Part shown: one piece after another, positions 26,801 through 36,896 of the stretch
Numbering within the stretch: position 1 is the first letter of the stretch
How the letters are laid out: each line of letters opens with the position of its first letter
From: Pristionchus mayeri
Taxonomy: Eukaryota > Nematoda > Chromadorea > Rhabditida > Neodiplogasteridae
Length of the DNA stretch: 64,000 nucleotides
NCBI GenBank assembly: GCA_036245805.1
Contig: BTRK01000006.1
Coordinates: 21,112,365 to 21,176,364 of the forward strand
Direction: 5' to 3'
Notes under the pieces: generated by a model
The model's database searches: none
What the model was told of the DNA's origin: nothing
What the model saw: only the letters and a program-made list of their open reading frames with translations
Made by a program: the position numbers and the translations under genes

Positions 26801-29435
26801 AAACTCTCCGGAGTAAAAAAGTCTTAGAATTTGTCAAGGAATGCAGCGCCCCTACCGCCGCAGTGATTGGAGTCGATATAAAAATTTCGAAGCTACCGTA
26901 GTTAATTTTTCGATATCCGCGCCCGCGACCGCGCGGATGCCGATCGAAAATCTGGCGATGCTCGTCGATTTCCCTCGTGGAGACCGACCAATTGGCGACG
27001 TCAGTAGGAATTATAATTAACGGCCAGTGCCAAGTCGCTGAAGAAATATGTTGATTCTCTCAGAAAGTTTGTTATATCAGATACATCTCGTACACTGCTT
27101 CGTACGTCGTCTTCCTCTGCTGTCTCGTGGGCATTCGATACGAGAGGAAGGACCACACCGTCTTCGACAGGGACATGACTAATCCAGGTCCATGGTTGAT
27201 CTTTGATCTCTGTGAAATTACTGAATTGAGAAAAAATGACTTTTTTGAAGACTTTTTTGAGAGGAGAAATTTGAAGACTCTTAGGACTGATCTTTGATCT
27301 CTGCAGATGTTCGTCACGTCATCGTCCGTCTCCTCGAGTTCTACACGTTTGCGTATGTGTGTGGATTGCTGCTGGAGAGGTGAGTCACACTGATCTTTGA
27401 TCTATCGAGTCGAGTGGTAGCAGCATTGTTGCACAGACTTGTAGAGATCAAAGATCTGAAAAATCGTTAAATTTTAGGTACCTCGAATTGTCCCGACGTG
27501 GTGTCTCCAACTTCTTTTCACTCTGGTGGAGATGGTGAGGAATTTAAAAAGATATATATTATAAAATTTAAAAAAATAAAATTAAGGTTCGACTTCATGT
27601 TACTCGGTTTCTTCATGCTCGCCTTTCACATTTGGTAAGATTATAGTAATATCTGGCCCACAGAAGTCCCGTACTCCTACCGTACCCCTTACCTCACTTT
27701 CCAGGTGCACTGCTGTCTTCATCGGCATCACTGAGCAGAAGCAACTGAAGAAGCTGCACAGAAGACATTGGGTGAGAGAGACGAGTAGGGAAGAGGCAGT
27801 TGCGCTTCATCGCCTAAAGCTCCCAATTGAATACTACATTCTTCGCATGAATCTTCAAAGGTCAAAGATCGTCTGCCTCTTCTCAGCCGATGATCGACTA
27901 CTTCCTCCTCTACGACATCTTCCTGGCCACAGGATGCATCTTCGCCTTCTGGAAGTCATTCTACTTCTTCCAACTGGTCAAGGGAGTCGGAGCCACCATC
28001 GTGAGTCAAGGGAAGGGTGAAAGAATTGTGAAGGCGGAAGTTGATATTACATTACGACTTATTTCTTCAGAGCAGTAGCTTTGCTAGCTCCCATAGAGAC
28101 GATGCGCGATTCACTTGATCTTTGATCTCTCTGCAGATCTCGATCGGTCGTTGCGTCTCTCAGATCTACTCGTATCTCTTCGTCATGGGCATCATCATGT
28201 TCTCGTTCGCCATCGGTGATTTCAATCAGCCTCTCTTCCGCTACAATCTCCCTCTCCCCAGGTCTCAACATCCTCTCCTCTCCTTACGAGGGAATCTCGG
28301 CTCGCAAGGACAATGGAGACATGACTGATAGCAGTGACTTCTTCTCTAGGTCAGTCGTCGATTCAGTGTGGGCACTGTACCGTACTCCTTACAGTATCGA
28401 AAACGCGGTCCGTCATCTGTACTGGGCGTTCTACGGGTACATGGAGTACACGCAGTTCCCACACGAAGTGGGCAATGCCGGTGCCGATCAGAAAATGGTG
28501 AAGAACAAGCTGATCGAGTATGCCATCGAGGTGAGATATCGATTAGAAATTGTCTCATTCATCAATATCCCTCAGGGAGTGGCGATGTCCTACCACGCGA
28601 TCCTCATCATCACTCTCCTCAATCTGATGATCTCACTGCTGGTGAAGAAGGCGGACGAAGTGCTGGTGAGCATCTCTCCATCCTTCCTCTGGGACCATTA
28701 CACCTCGTCTTCATAAATCCTGCAAGAATTGCTTAAAACGCTGAAAGAATATCCCTTCATATCGACCGCAAATATTCTACAGGACAACGAGGATCTCGAG
28801 TTCAAGTACACTCGTGCTGCCATCTACTCCGAGTTCTTCGAGCCCTCCTTCTCCGTCCCTCCGCCACTCAACATCGTATGAATTTGATCTATCGATCTTA
28901 GATTAGGAATAGTACATCAGAGCAGATTCCAAAAAATCGTCGACTCTTCCTCTGACTACAGATTAGTGGCTGCAGCAATCTTCTTCCTTTCTTTACAGTT
29001 GCTTTGGATGGTCCGTCCTCTATTCTGTCTTGCCTCGGGGGAGTATAAACTGCACTGGCCGGAGATCTACATCAGGAAGGATCTCGTCGACCCACCAGCT
29101 GAGAAGATCGAGGAGGAGAGACTCGTTTTCGAGGTGATCGCCGATCTTTCTTCCTTCGACCTTTCCGACCTTTTGGGACCAGAAACTCAAAAATTTGCTC
29201 AATTATAAGATTGAAATAATGCATGTTGAGAACCTGCTGGTGGTGATGTTCAAGCGATTCCGGGCGAGCAAGGAGTGCCTGTACAAGTCCGCCTTCCGCG
29301 CTAATGTCGAGGTGAGTACGATTTTCGAAACGGAAGTTAAATTCACAAATCGGAAACAACTTCAAAAATCGTAAATTGCAGAAGGAGAAGACGGAGGCGA
29401 TACCGGCGAAGGTTACCTTCATGAACGACACTTGA
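23881..29435 (+). CDS. TRPC-type transient receptor potential cation channel
   Basis: Cation channel of the plasma membrane. The start at 23881 lies one base after an acceptor-like ttacag. The ankyrin region includes PHITPLILACILNNFAIVETL followed by the Cys-rich CSCESCRLVAP piece typical of TRPC. A conserved pre-TM segment (SIPVQRACATLWTQ; GWSNFGNNLVRDSFRILRHV) leads to the membrane helices: FLYPIIALLFVF, ISYTASYVVFLCCLVGI, FDFMLLGFFMLAFHIW, YFLLYDIFLATGCIFAFW and YSYLFVMGIIMFSFAIG. The pore-region piece is HLYWAFYGYMEYTQFPHE, followed by S6 (MSYHAILIITLLNLMISLLV) and a TRP-box-like EFKYTR (family form EWKFAR). The stop is at 29433-29435. More than 20 short exons, including 23881-23967, 24288-24413, 27081-27187, 28137-28216, 28783-28875 and 29382-29435. 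Closest to C. elegans trp-1/trp-2/spe-41; which of these is not decidable here. Confidence 0.93.
26047..26989. repeat. Second large foldback repeat, arms about 400 bp
   Basis: The left arm (about 26047-26475, from ggtcggcctccacgaggg to the stretch ending gggttacggta) is the imperfect reverse complement of the right arm (about 26587-26989). The loop is about 110 bases. Both arms carry actacggtagcttcgaaa and cggcggtaggggcgctgca or their complements. It is unrelated in sequence to the repeat at 6013-7463 but has the same architecture, and it also sits inside an ion-channel intron (25843-27080). No protein is encoded. Confidence 0.88.
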
Positions 29436-31237
29436 AGGAACGAAGAGGGGGAAACGAAGTCCCCTACACAGTTCCGGAAATAAATAACTTTGTAGTATTG
29501 CTAGACATAGTTCGCATGGAAAGCTAGTAGTGTTCTGTAATAGTCTGCCTGGAAGCAAACTCAACAGTAATCTCGACTAATTGCGCCTCTAAATTCTCGT
29601 TCTCTAATTCGGTTCAAGACTCCCTTCCTTCATTTTCTAGTGGTATACTTTGGCATAATCCTTTAGAGAAATCGATAGTTATGCATTCCATCTTTCAATT
29701 CTTGTCACCTTTCTCTTCTTTTCCCGCCCGATTTCTCGCCCCCTGCTGATCCTTTTTCTACCATCGTCCGTGGCCTTGTCTGCAGGCGCAAAACGATCGT
29801 TACCTAAGAGGGGGGGGGTTGTTATTAAAAGGCACGTCATTTCCACGAGAGAGCACAAATGGCCCTCGAGAACAGCGCAGTTTCAAGTGACAAACTGTGG
29901 AAGGTCGGGGAGAGGGGAGGGCCGGGGGCAGGGGTTGAGAGAGGGAGAGAAAGGGGCTGCAAACCAGTCTTCCTCTGCCTCTCTTCCTCCTCTCCCTGCG
30001 TATGACCGGAAGGAAGGTACACACACACGAAAACGAGCAAAGAGTATAGTACGACAGATTGAATAAGAGAAGGCGAGACAAAGGAGGGAGAGGGGGGAAG
30101 GGGGGGGAGGGCGGGGAGAGCGGGTCGGACGATCGGAAGGGCGAGGCTACTGGGGAGGGGGCTGCAGGCGAAGCTGCCTCTCTCCCTATTTCGAGCCACC
30201 TAATATTTCCTAAATGAGAAATGCTTAGTTGATGTATAGTTTGGGGAATTGTAGTTGTTTGATTACATTCATTTCATTTATCTTGTTCAATCTTTGCTGA
30301 ACCGTACCTCGATTGACCCGTATCAGCTCTCGTAATTGCTCTTCCTGTTGCCTATACCGTTAATTACCGAGCAGTATCCAGTTCCACTCTCGATATCTCA
30401 TTTCCTCTGGGGGTTCCATCCCCCTTCTGCCATTCTCCTACTCATCAATTACCGTGCTGCTCCCTCCGTTCGTCTCGCTTTCCTCCCTTTCCCTCCCATC
30501 CCAGCTGAACTTGTCACATCGGTACAAGGTGATCATCCCTCACACCGATACCTCCTCGTTTGATTACTTTCCCGAATCTCTCCCATAGGATCACTTCACT
30601 TATCATTTGTTCCCTCCGTCTGATCTCTGAAATCTCTTCTCATTTAGCTGCAACCTATGTGTTATCTTTGCCTTCCTTAACTAACTGATTACTCCATGGT
30701 GGCCAATTTGTCTCTTCGTCTGAGAACCGTAAGCGCGTTATGTTTACAACGAGGAAACATACCGGAACATACAACACACGCGCTGAGAGAAGAGAGAAAG
30801 TAAGCTAATCGAGAGGAAGCAGAAGGGAGAAGAAGGGAACATTCATCACCTTTCTTCTTCTCCTTCATGATTGCCCCTTTCGGGGATGAGATTACATCAA
30901 CGTTCGCTTAATTTATTGCTGTTTCGTTCTTTCGCGTGTATCATTTGTCCTATTGAACTCTGAAGTATTCATCTTTTTCGACATTTGTCATTATCCTACC
31001 AATCCTACGGTATTCTCATCAGGAGCGAGCTTCCGATGGAAGCGAATGTTCGATGGCTTCTCCTCACTCTTGTCACCATCAAAGTTGCTGAGAATTCACG
31101 CAAGTTTTTCCCCATTTTATTTGGTTCTTGGTTTACCTACAGAGTTTTAAAACAGTTGCTTGAGTCATAGTTAGATTGAATCGGGACTGACTCACTGTAA
31201 GAAAAGAGGCTTCATTGCAGCCCTCTCGAACTGTCCG
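29436..31237. other. Intergenic interval with G-rich tract
   Basis: It begins with the TRPC 3' end (aaataaa-like signal at about 29478). A strongly G-rich stretch lies at about 30085-30135 with several runs of 4-8 G separated by one or two bases, giving G-quadruplex potential on the + strand. The rest is pyrimidine-rich without supported exons. Confidence 0.5.
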
Positions 31238-32919
31238 ATGACTACCATCCGACAGATCGTGCAGCGTGCAGCACTCGCAGCCAAGGATCCTGCGACACAG
31301 ATGCAGGTACGAGCAAGGTTATATTCCCGTGCGAGATCTTGAAGATCAATGAGTTGAAAGAGCTCGGACAACGCTTGAAAATTCCCCGACAGTAAATCGC
31401 GTTCACACATAAGGAGAACGTTTATATTGCATTAATTTATTTTTTTCCTAATAATTTCTGCCTTTCTCGTCCCTCGTTGCAGATGATCCGTCGTATTCTG
31501 GAGGACGTGCAGGGTGGAACGTGGGGAGTGCTCATAGTGAGAGACCCGATGCTCGTCAGCCAGGAAGTACGATGAATAGAGAGAAAAGAATCCAACCGTG
31601 GCCGACCTCTTTCTGTGAAATCTTCATTATCTCTATCTCTTCAATCTTACCAAATCGCCATGTCTCAGTTTGTTCAGTGAAATCTGACGCACGCCAAAAA
31701 TTAAGAAATTCCAAGAGTCGAATTCACGTAAAGAATGATTTTCTCCTATTTCTCTCATTGCAGGTCCACTGGACGATTCCCGATCACGTGAATGCTGATG
31801 GAACGCCCGCATTCTGTCTAACTGTCACGAGGGGGTAACCAGAAACTTATTTCATTTCATTTATCATTTGTCTCCCACTCTGCAAAGCGAGATGGCATAT
31901 AGAACTGCCAGAAAAACATAAAAAAATAATTCTTACTAATGCTGAATAATTCCTGCCAATGATCTCCTTGAGATGGCAGTACAACGTCTTCAAGACAGGC
32001 TCAGCAGACATTCCCGATCGAGTGACCATCGAGGACTTCATCTCCAAGTATACCCTTATCTCTCTTACTCTAATTAGCAATGTAGCAAAACTGACATTTA
32101 TCCAGTAACTATTTTGCAATGACTATTTTCGAATCGAATGACCTATGTTGAGAAATTTTCAGACCCACATTAAAATCATGGTTTATCTAACGAATGAGTG
32201 ATGTCTAGGGTTCCCTTGATGGAATTGATTCCGGAATTCCAATAGCGAGGACAAAAGAGTGACGTAATTCCATTCCTCCCATTCCCCTTGCACGGAGCGA
32301 TGGAATGGAATTCCAAAACTTTTAGAATTCCATTCGAATTTATTACTGGATCTTCACTGATTCTCTCCATTCAATTTCGACATTTTTCATAACGGAATTC
32401 CATGCCAATATGGAATTCCATTTCGAATGGAATTCTAATTGCGCACCGCTCGTATGCGAGTTCGACTTTGGAAGTGAGTGGAGGGTCTTGGAATTCCAAT
32501 AGTCAAATAATTCCATCAAGGGAACTCTAGTGAAGTCACATGGTTGAGGATGCGTCACTCGGATGCCCTCCAGCCCTCGAAGACGTCGCCGACGAAGCTC
32601 AGCGTGGCGGAGTTCGATAACAGACTCGCTCAGGTGAGTAATATCTCGATTGCGCAACAAGCGTTCTCGAACTATAGATTCACAGATAAAGGGCGTCGCG
32701 AAGCTCGTTCATATTTTTTCATTTCTTGCATTCATTTTTTCATTTCTAATCTCAGATCTCGTTTTCATACCAAAATGAGCAATAGTCGAGTGTTCTCTCC
32801 ACTGCAAACTCCCTTGACAGGCGATTGATCGAGAACGAAAACGACGAAAAACAGCGACGAAGAGGAAGGAAATTCTCTCGATTATCAATGGAGGAAAGGA
32901 CAACATCGAGAAATTGTAG
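31238..32919 (+). CDS. Divergent dynein light chain (LC8)-like protein with basic C-terminal extension
   Basis: Exons: 31238-31306, 31483-31566, 31764-31834, 31973-32047, 32549-32633, 32821-32919. An acceptor-like cattgcag lies 17 bases before the start. The core follows the LC8 pattern loosely: an N-terminal helix pair (RQIVQRAALAAK; MIRRILEDV), then GGTWGVLIVRD (LC8: PTWHCIVG), then strands ending AFCLTVTRGWQYNVFKTG (LC8: FYLG...LFKSG). The tail is unusual for LC8: a Ser/Thr/Lys-rich linker, then a strongly basic segment (RERKRRKTATKRKEILSI) ending EKL-stop. LC8 proteins are dimeric hub and dynein subunits. Divergence here is large, so the family call is tentative. A MITE ends about 20 bases before exon 5. 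Confidence 0.5.
32208..32527. mobile_element. 320-bp MITE rich in GGAATTCC palindromes
   Basis: Terminal inverted repeats read ggttcccttgatggaatt on the left and agttcccttgatggaatt (reverse-complemented right end). TA flanks both sides at 32206-32207 and 32528-32529 (CTAG on both sides). The interior contains many copies of ggaattcca or tggaattc in both orientations. There is no coding capacity. It is a Tc/mariner-type nonautonomous element inside the last long intron of the LC8-like gene. Confidence 0.8.
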
Positions 32920-33185
32920 AGAGAGAGAGCGCGCGCTTAGACTGATAGAAACCATGTAGATAATGTACTTCACTGATCTCACTCGTCATGTAATAAAGAG
33001 GATCTACCTTCTCAATGATGCCTTCTCTTGTCAGTCCAAACACAAAATTAACGATATTTATATGTAATAAATGGAATAATAAAAATACAAACACTTCACA
33101 GAAATACCTAAATCATTACAATAAGTGGATGATGAAAGCCTGGATAAATTGATGGAAGGAAGTCGCTTCGAGTATAATATCTTTC

Positions 33186-34570
33186 TCACTTCCCAATTTT
33201 TTCATACCACATAAGATCTTTGAAACGGATTAGATTGGAGAAAATAAAAACTGAGTTAGGAGAAGCTGCGTTCAAGGACATAGCAATATTTTGCCACACT
33301 CCATCATCGATGTCGAGAAGATTCTCGTTCCAACCTTGCATTGTCGTTGAGAAGCTGCCCATCTTCACGAGCTTCGAATAATTCAGCAAGTAATCTTCTG
33401 AAAAACTCGAGCATAGTCAGTTTTAATTGAAACGAATCAATTGAAATGCCTAGTCTGGTAAAAAAAGTGTATGAAGTGAATGTAAGAATTGGTGAAAGAT
33501 ACGGAACATACCGAGGGAGTCCCGAGCACAACCTCCATGACAATTATCCACTGCCAAGTGATAGAGAGGGTATTTCTTCAGCATCGACGATAATTCGTGA
33601 CTGTAAAAAGAGAAGTTGATAGTTTTCCGATTATCCATCTAAATGAAAACTCACTTCATCACGTCATCGAAACAGAAATCGACGTTATCGATCTCGAACA
33701 TCTCCAAAATGGTGGAGTCATGAAGAATTCCCTTGATGAAGACGAATTCCTCCACACTGCGCAGTCTCTCGATGGTGAAATTTTCAACATGGGTATTAAT
33801 TGCTTCTCTGATGTATTCTACCACGAGATCTCTCCTGTTTCTCACGGCCACTACGAAACCGACGTATTCCTAGAACGATAAGAGATAAATAATAATAATA
33901 AAAACAATTTTACATGATTATATTCACTACTTTGTGCGCCTTGATCAGTATCACACACTTTCAAGCTTTTTGCACTGATACAAATAATGAATAGGTAATT
34001 CGTACTTCTCCTTCGTCGATCCACTTCTTCGTGCTTCTATGGCGGAGTGAGTGAAGATGAGGTCGCAGAGACAGAGTGTCCCTCCGAATATATATCTTCA
34101 CGTTGAAACTGGTTCGACGAGGCTGCAAATAAAGCTTTTACCTGAATAAAGACACAAAAAATGAGATCGAATTTGATACTGGACAACTTACGTCTGACAT
34201 GTCAACAAGATCGACAGAGTAAATTGGAGGTATTTTAGCAGTCTTCAGAGAGAAATAAGAATCAACGGAAGTCCTGCAGCTCTTGTTGACCTGAAATAAT
34301 TTGTATCATAATGATCGCACATTCACCATTAATCTGTTCATGACAAAATATTTCCTTATTTAGGGCAAGCTTTCTCACCATTTTCAGTGCACTCAGAGCT
34401 CCCCATTGTTCTTTGGAGCAGACAATTTCCATTGGAACTCGGGGCAGAGTGTCCAGATTAGCTGGTCCTTCCACTCCTTCGACCTGGTCCTTTGATTCCT
34501 CTTCCTCCGTTCTCGCTCTCTTAGCAGGCGGATTTGATCGCATCGACACACTCTTGCGATTCAATGCCAT
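33186..34570 (-). CDS. F-box-like protein, member A of a divergent paralogue pair
   Basis: Exons: 34570-34379, 34290-34192, 34123-34006, 33869-33655, 33600-33512, 33397-33186. An acceptor-like ctttcag lies just before the start. After a basic N-terminus with PPAKRAR comes an F-box-like motif LDTLPRVPMEIVC...W.AL.ALKMVNKSC. The remainder (FNVKIYIRRDTLSLRPHLHS; RDLVVEYIREAINTHVENF; ELSSMLKKYPLYHLAV) aligns throughout with the neighbour at 35161-36513. Relative to that copy, four residues are missing after EIVC. F-box proteins recruit substrates to SCF ubiquitin ligases and are greatly expanded in nematodes. The frame is open throughout, so it looks functional. Confidence 0.72.
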
Positions 34571-35160
34571 GATCTGAAAGTTGGAAGATGTGAGTTCCAT
34601 AATTGAGTGTTTTCTGCGGAAAATAAAAATTAGCGAATAAAAGTAAAATTGTCTGAAAATGGAACACGTATCATTGAAGAATACACAAGAAACTAGTGAA
34701 TAGCTGGAGTCCATATTAATGAACAGATAAAAAAGTAAATGTTGAATGGTCCATTGAGATAAGAAGTTAACTGGTGAGCAGACTAAAACTGAGAATGAGA
34801 GGACAGTGAACGAATGAGAATGAATGGAGGGAAAGGTTGGCAGATGCTTCCGAGATAGGATGCTTCCGATAACAACTCTGTCTCTAAGTCTCAACAGGGT
34901 AAAGTTCATACCCTGTGGAATACATTCTTTACAGCAGATAGTGAGATGGAGCAGTAAAGAGTAACTTCAAGATCGGACGCATCCACTTCCGATTACAATC
35001 CCTCCCTTCACTTCATTCATTTACACTCTCCGCATCAGTCTCTCCATTTCATTGATTGGTTGATTCATATTTTGTCTTTATTTTTTCATGTGTCCACCCT
35101 CATCTTTCATATTACTACATGTTTCCCCTTCCTGGAACAAGATATTATTTCCAGATCTCG

Positions 35161-36513
35161 ATGGCACTGAAGCGAAAGTGTTTCTCGAAGCGATCTGCTC
35201 GCCCAGTCAAGGCAGCCAAGATGGAGGACGAGGAACCGATGGTACTCATTAGTGGGCTGGATGGAGCTGCATCTTTGGATACTCTTCCCCGTGTTCCAAT
35301 GGAGATTATTTGCTCGATACTCGCATCGAAAAAGGAATGGAATGCACTGATTGCACTGAAAATGGTGAGGCAGTGTCTCTCTCAACCTTTTATATTTCGA
35401 CGGAGATGAGAATTTGACTTAATGTTGTATTTCGTAAAATATATTAGGCAGATAAGAGTTAGGAAATTCGATGAGCTGAATGTCGAATGATTCATTCTTT
35501 CGTGATAATTCTTCTGAATATCTCAGGTCAATCGCCGCTGCAAAACAGCTGTTGATTCATTTCTTCGTCAGCGGTCGAACATTCCTCAAATCGATTCCAT
35601 CAAGTTGATCGGCATGTCAGACGTAAGATTTCAAGGAGTCTATTTGTTCTGGTATTAACTCTCTGAAACAGTGAATGCATTCATTTTTTCAGTATCGTCG
35701 AAGCAGTTTCAACGTGGAGATTCTCATTCCGAAAGAGACTCTTCAAGTACGCCCTCATCTCTATGACCTTCGACACAGAGTCATTTCCAGAAGAACTGAT
35801 CAAAAGGTAATTAAGGATGTGCATAAAAATGAAGCCTTGCTTCACTTATAAAAATCTTTGAAAAAATTTTGAAGATGAAATCAGTTCTGTTTTTGGTGTA
35901 TGATAACCTCTCGACTTCATTTCAGAAGACTTTGCTGACAATCGCAGTTAGATGCAGAAAAGATCCCGTGGTTGAGTATCTCCCAGAGGCAATCAATACC
36001 GACGTCTTCCTTTTCTCCATCGAGAATCTCCGAAGTCCCGAAGAACTTCGATTCATCAGTGGAATGCTCGGAGAAGCTTCGGCTGTCGGATTCTTCAAGA
36101 TCATAGACACATATTGCAGTCTCAACGACGATTTAAGGTCAGTTGCGAGTCTGTGAATCAACCATCTATGAGTTACCTGAATATAACCCTTGCAGCTCGG
36201 AAATTCTGTCGTTTCTGAAGAAGAATCAGGTCAATCACTTTTCGGTTCCTCGCTCTAAGCCTTGCAGTATAACCAATCTAGGTTTGTTACTTTCCTTAAA
36301 TTATCTTTTTATTAAAATGGCTTTTATCCAATCACACTGTGTTCAGGAGACTTCTTGCTGACAATGTCAATGCTGACGAGAAAGGGCTCATGCGTCTTCC
36401 ATTCGACTGACGACATATGGATGACAGAAGCGGACAGAATGAGAAGAGACTTTCCTATCAGAAAATTCCATTTCGAAATATCTTCGGAATTTAAATTGTT
36501 TTCTTGGTATTAA
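35161..36513 (+). CDS. F-box-like protein, member B of a divergent paralogue pair
   Basis: Exons: 35161-35364, 35527-35622, 35693-35806, 35926-36137, 36196-36281, 36347-36513. An acceptor-like tttccag lies six bases before the start. The basic N-terminus (RPVKAAKME) precedes the F-box-like LDTLPRVPMEIICSILASK...W..L.ALKMVNRRCKTAVDSFL. Conserved blocks shared with member A are FNVEILIPKETLQVRPHLYD, KDPVVEYLPEAINTDVF and EELRFISGM. The stop at 36511-36513 follows FKLFSWY. The full-length F-box helix here suggests this is the less altered copy. A role as a ubiquitin-ligase substrate adaptor is inferred from the family. The starts of the two genes are 590 bp apart, so they share a promoter interval. 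Confidence 0.75.
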
Positions 36514-36896
36514 TTGATAAACATTTGATCCAATGTTGAAAGATGTTGAGAATAGGGAATTAATTTGTAGTTGTTGTTTTTTTATAAACAGGATTGACAG
36601 CAGACCGCTCGAGCCTGCGAGGGTAATAACGAATGAAAGGGCGCTCTGTCACTCGTTGCCTGTATGGCAGGGTCAACTTTGAATGCCTACAAACAACCAT
36701 AACTCTGTTCCTAACAGAGATATAAAAATCGGAATTTCGAAAATGTGTTAATGTTTACGATTGTTTCAACACTATGTTGTCAATTTGAGCTGGCTAGACT
36801 TTCTGTTAGTCCTCCTTTAAAATAATTGTACAACTTTGTTTTGAAATATTTATCAATCGCCATTTTCATTATGCTCCTACAGTCTCGTCTCCTTAG

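Noticed and set aside
34262..34909. 215-codon minus-strand frame
   Set aside because: Only the part from 34570 downwards is the first F-box exon. The upstream 340 bases are read-through of the promoter interval, and an acceptor-like site lies just before the internal ATG.
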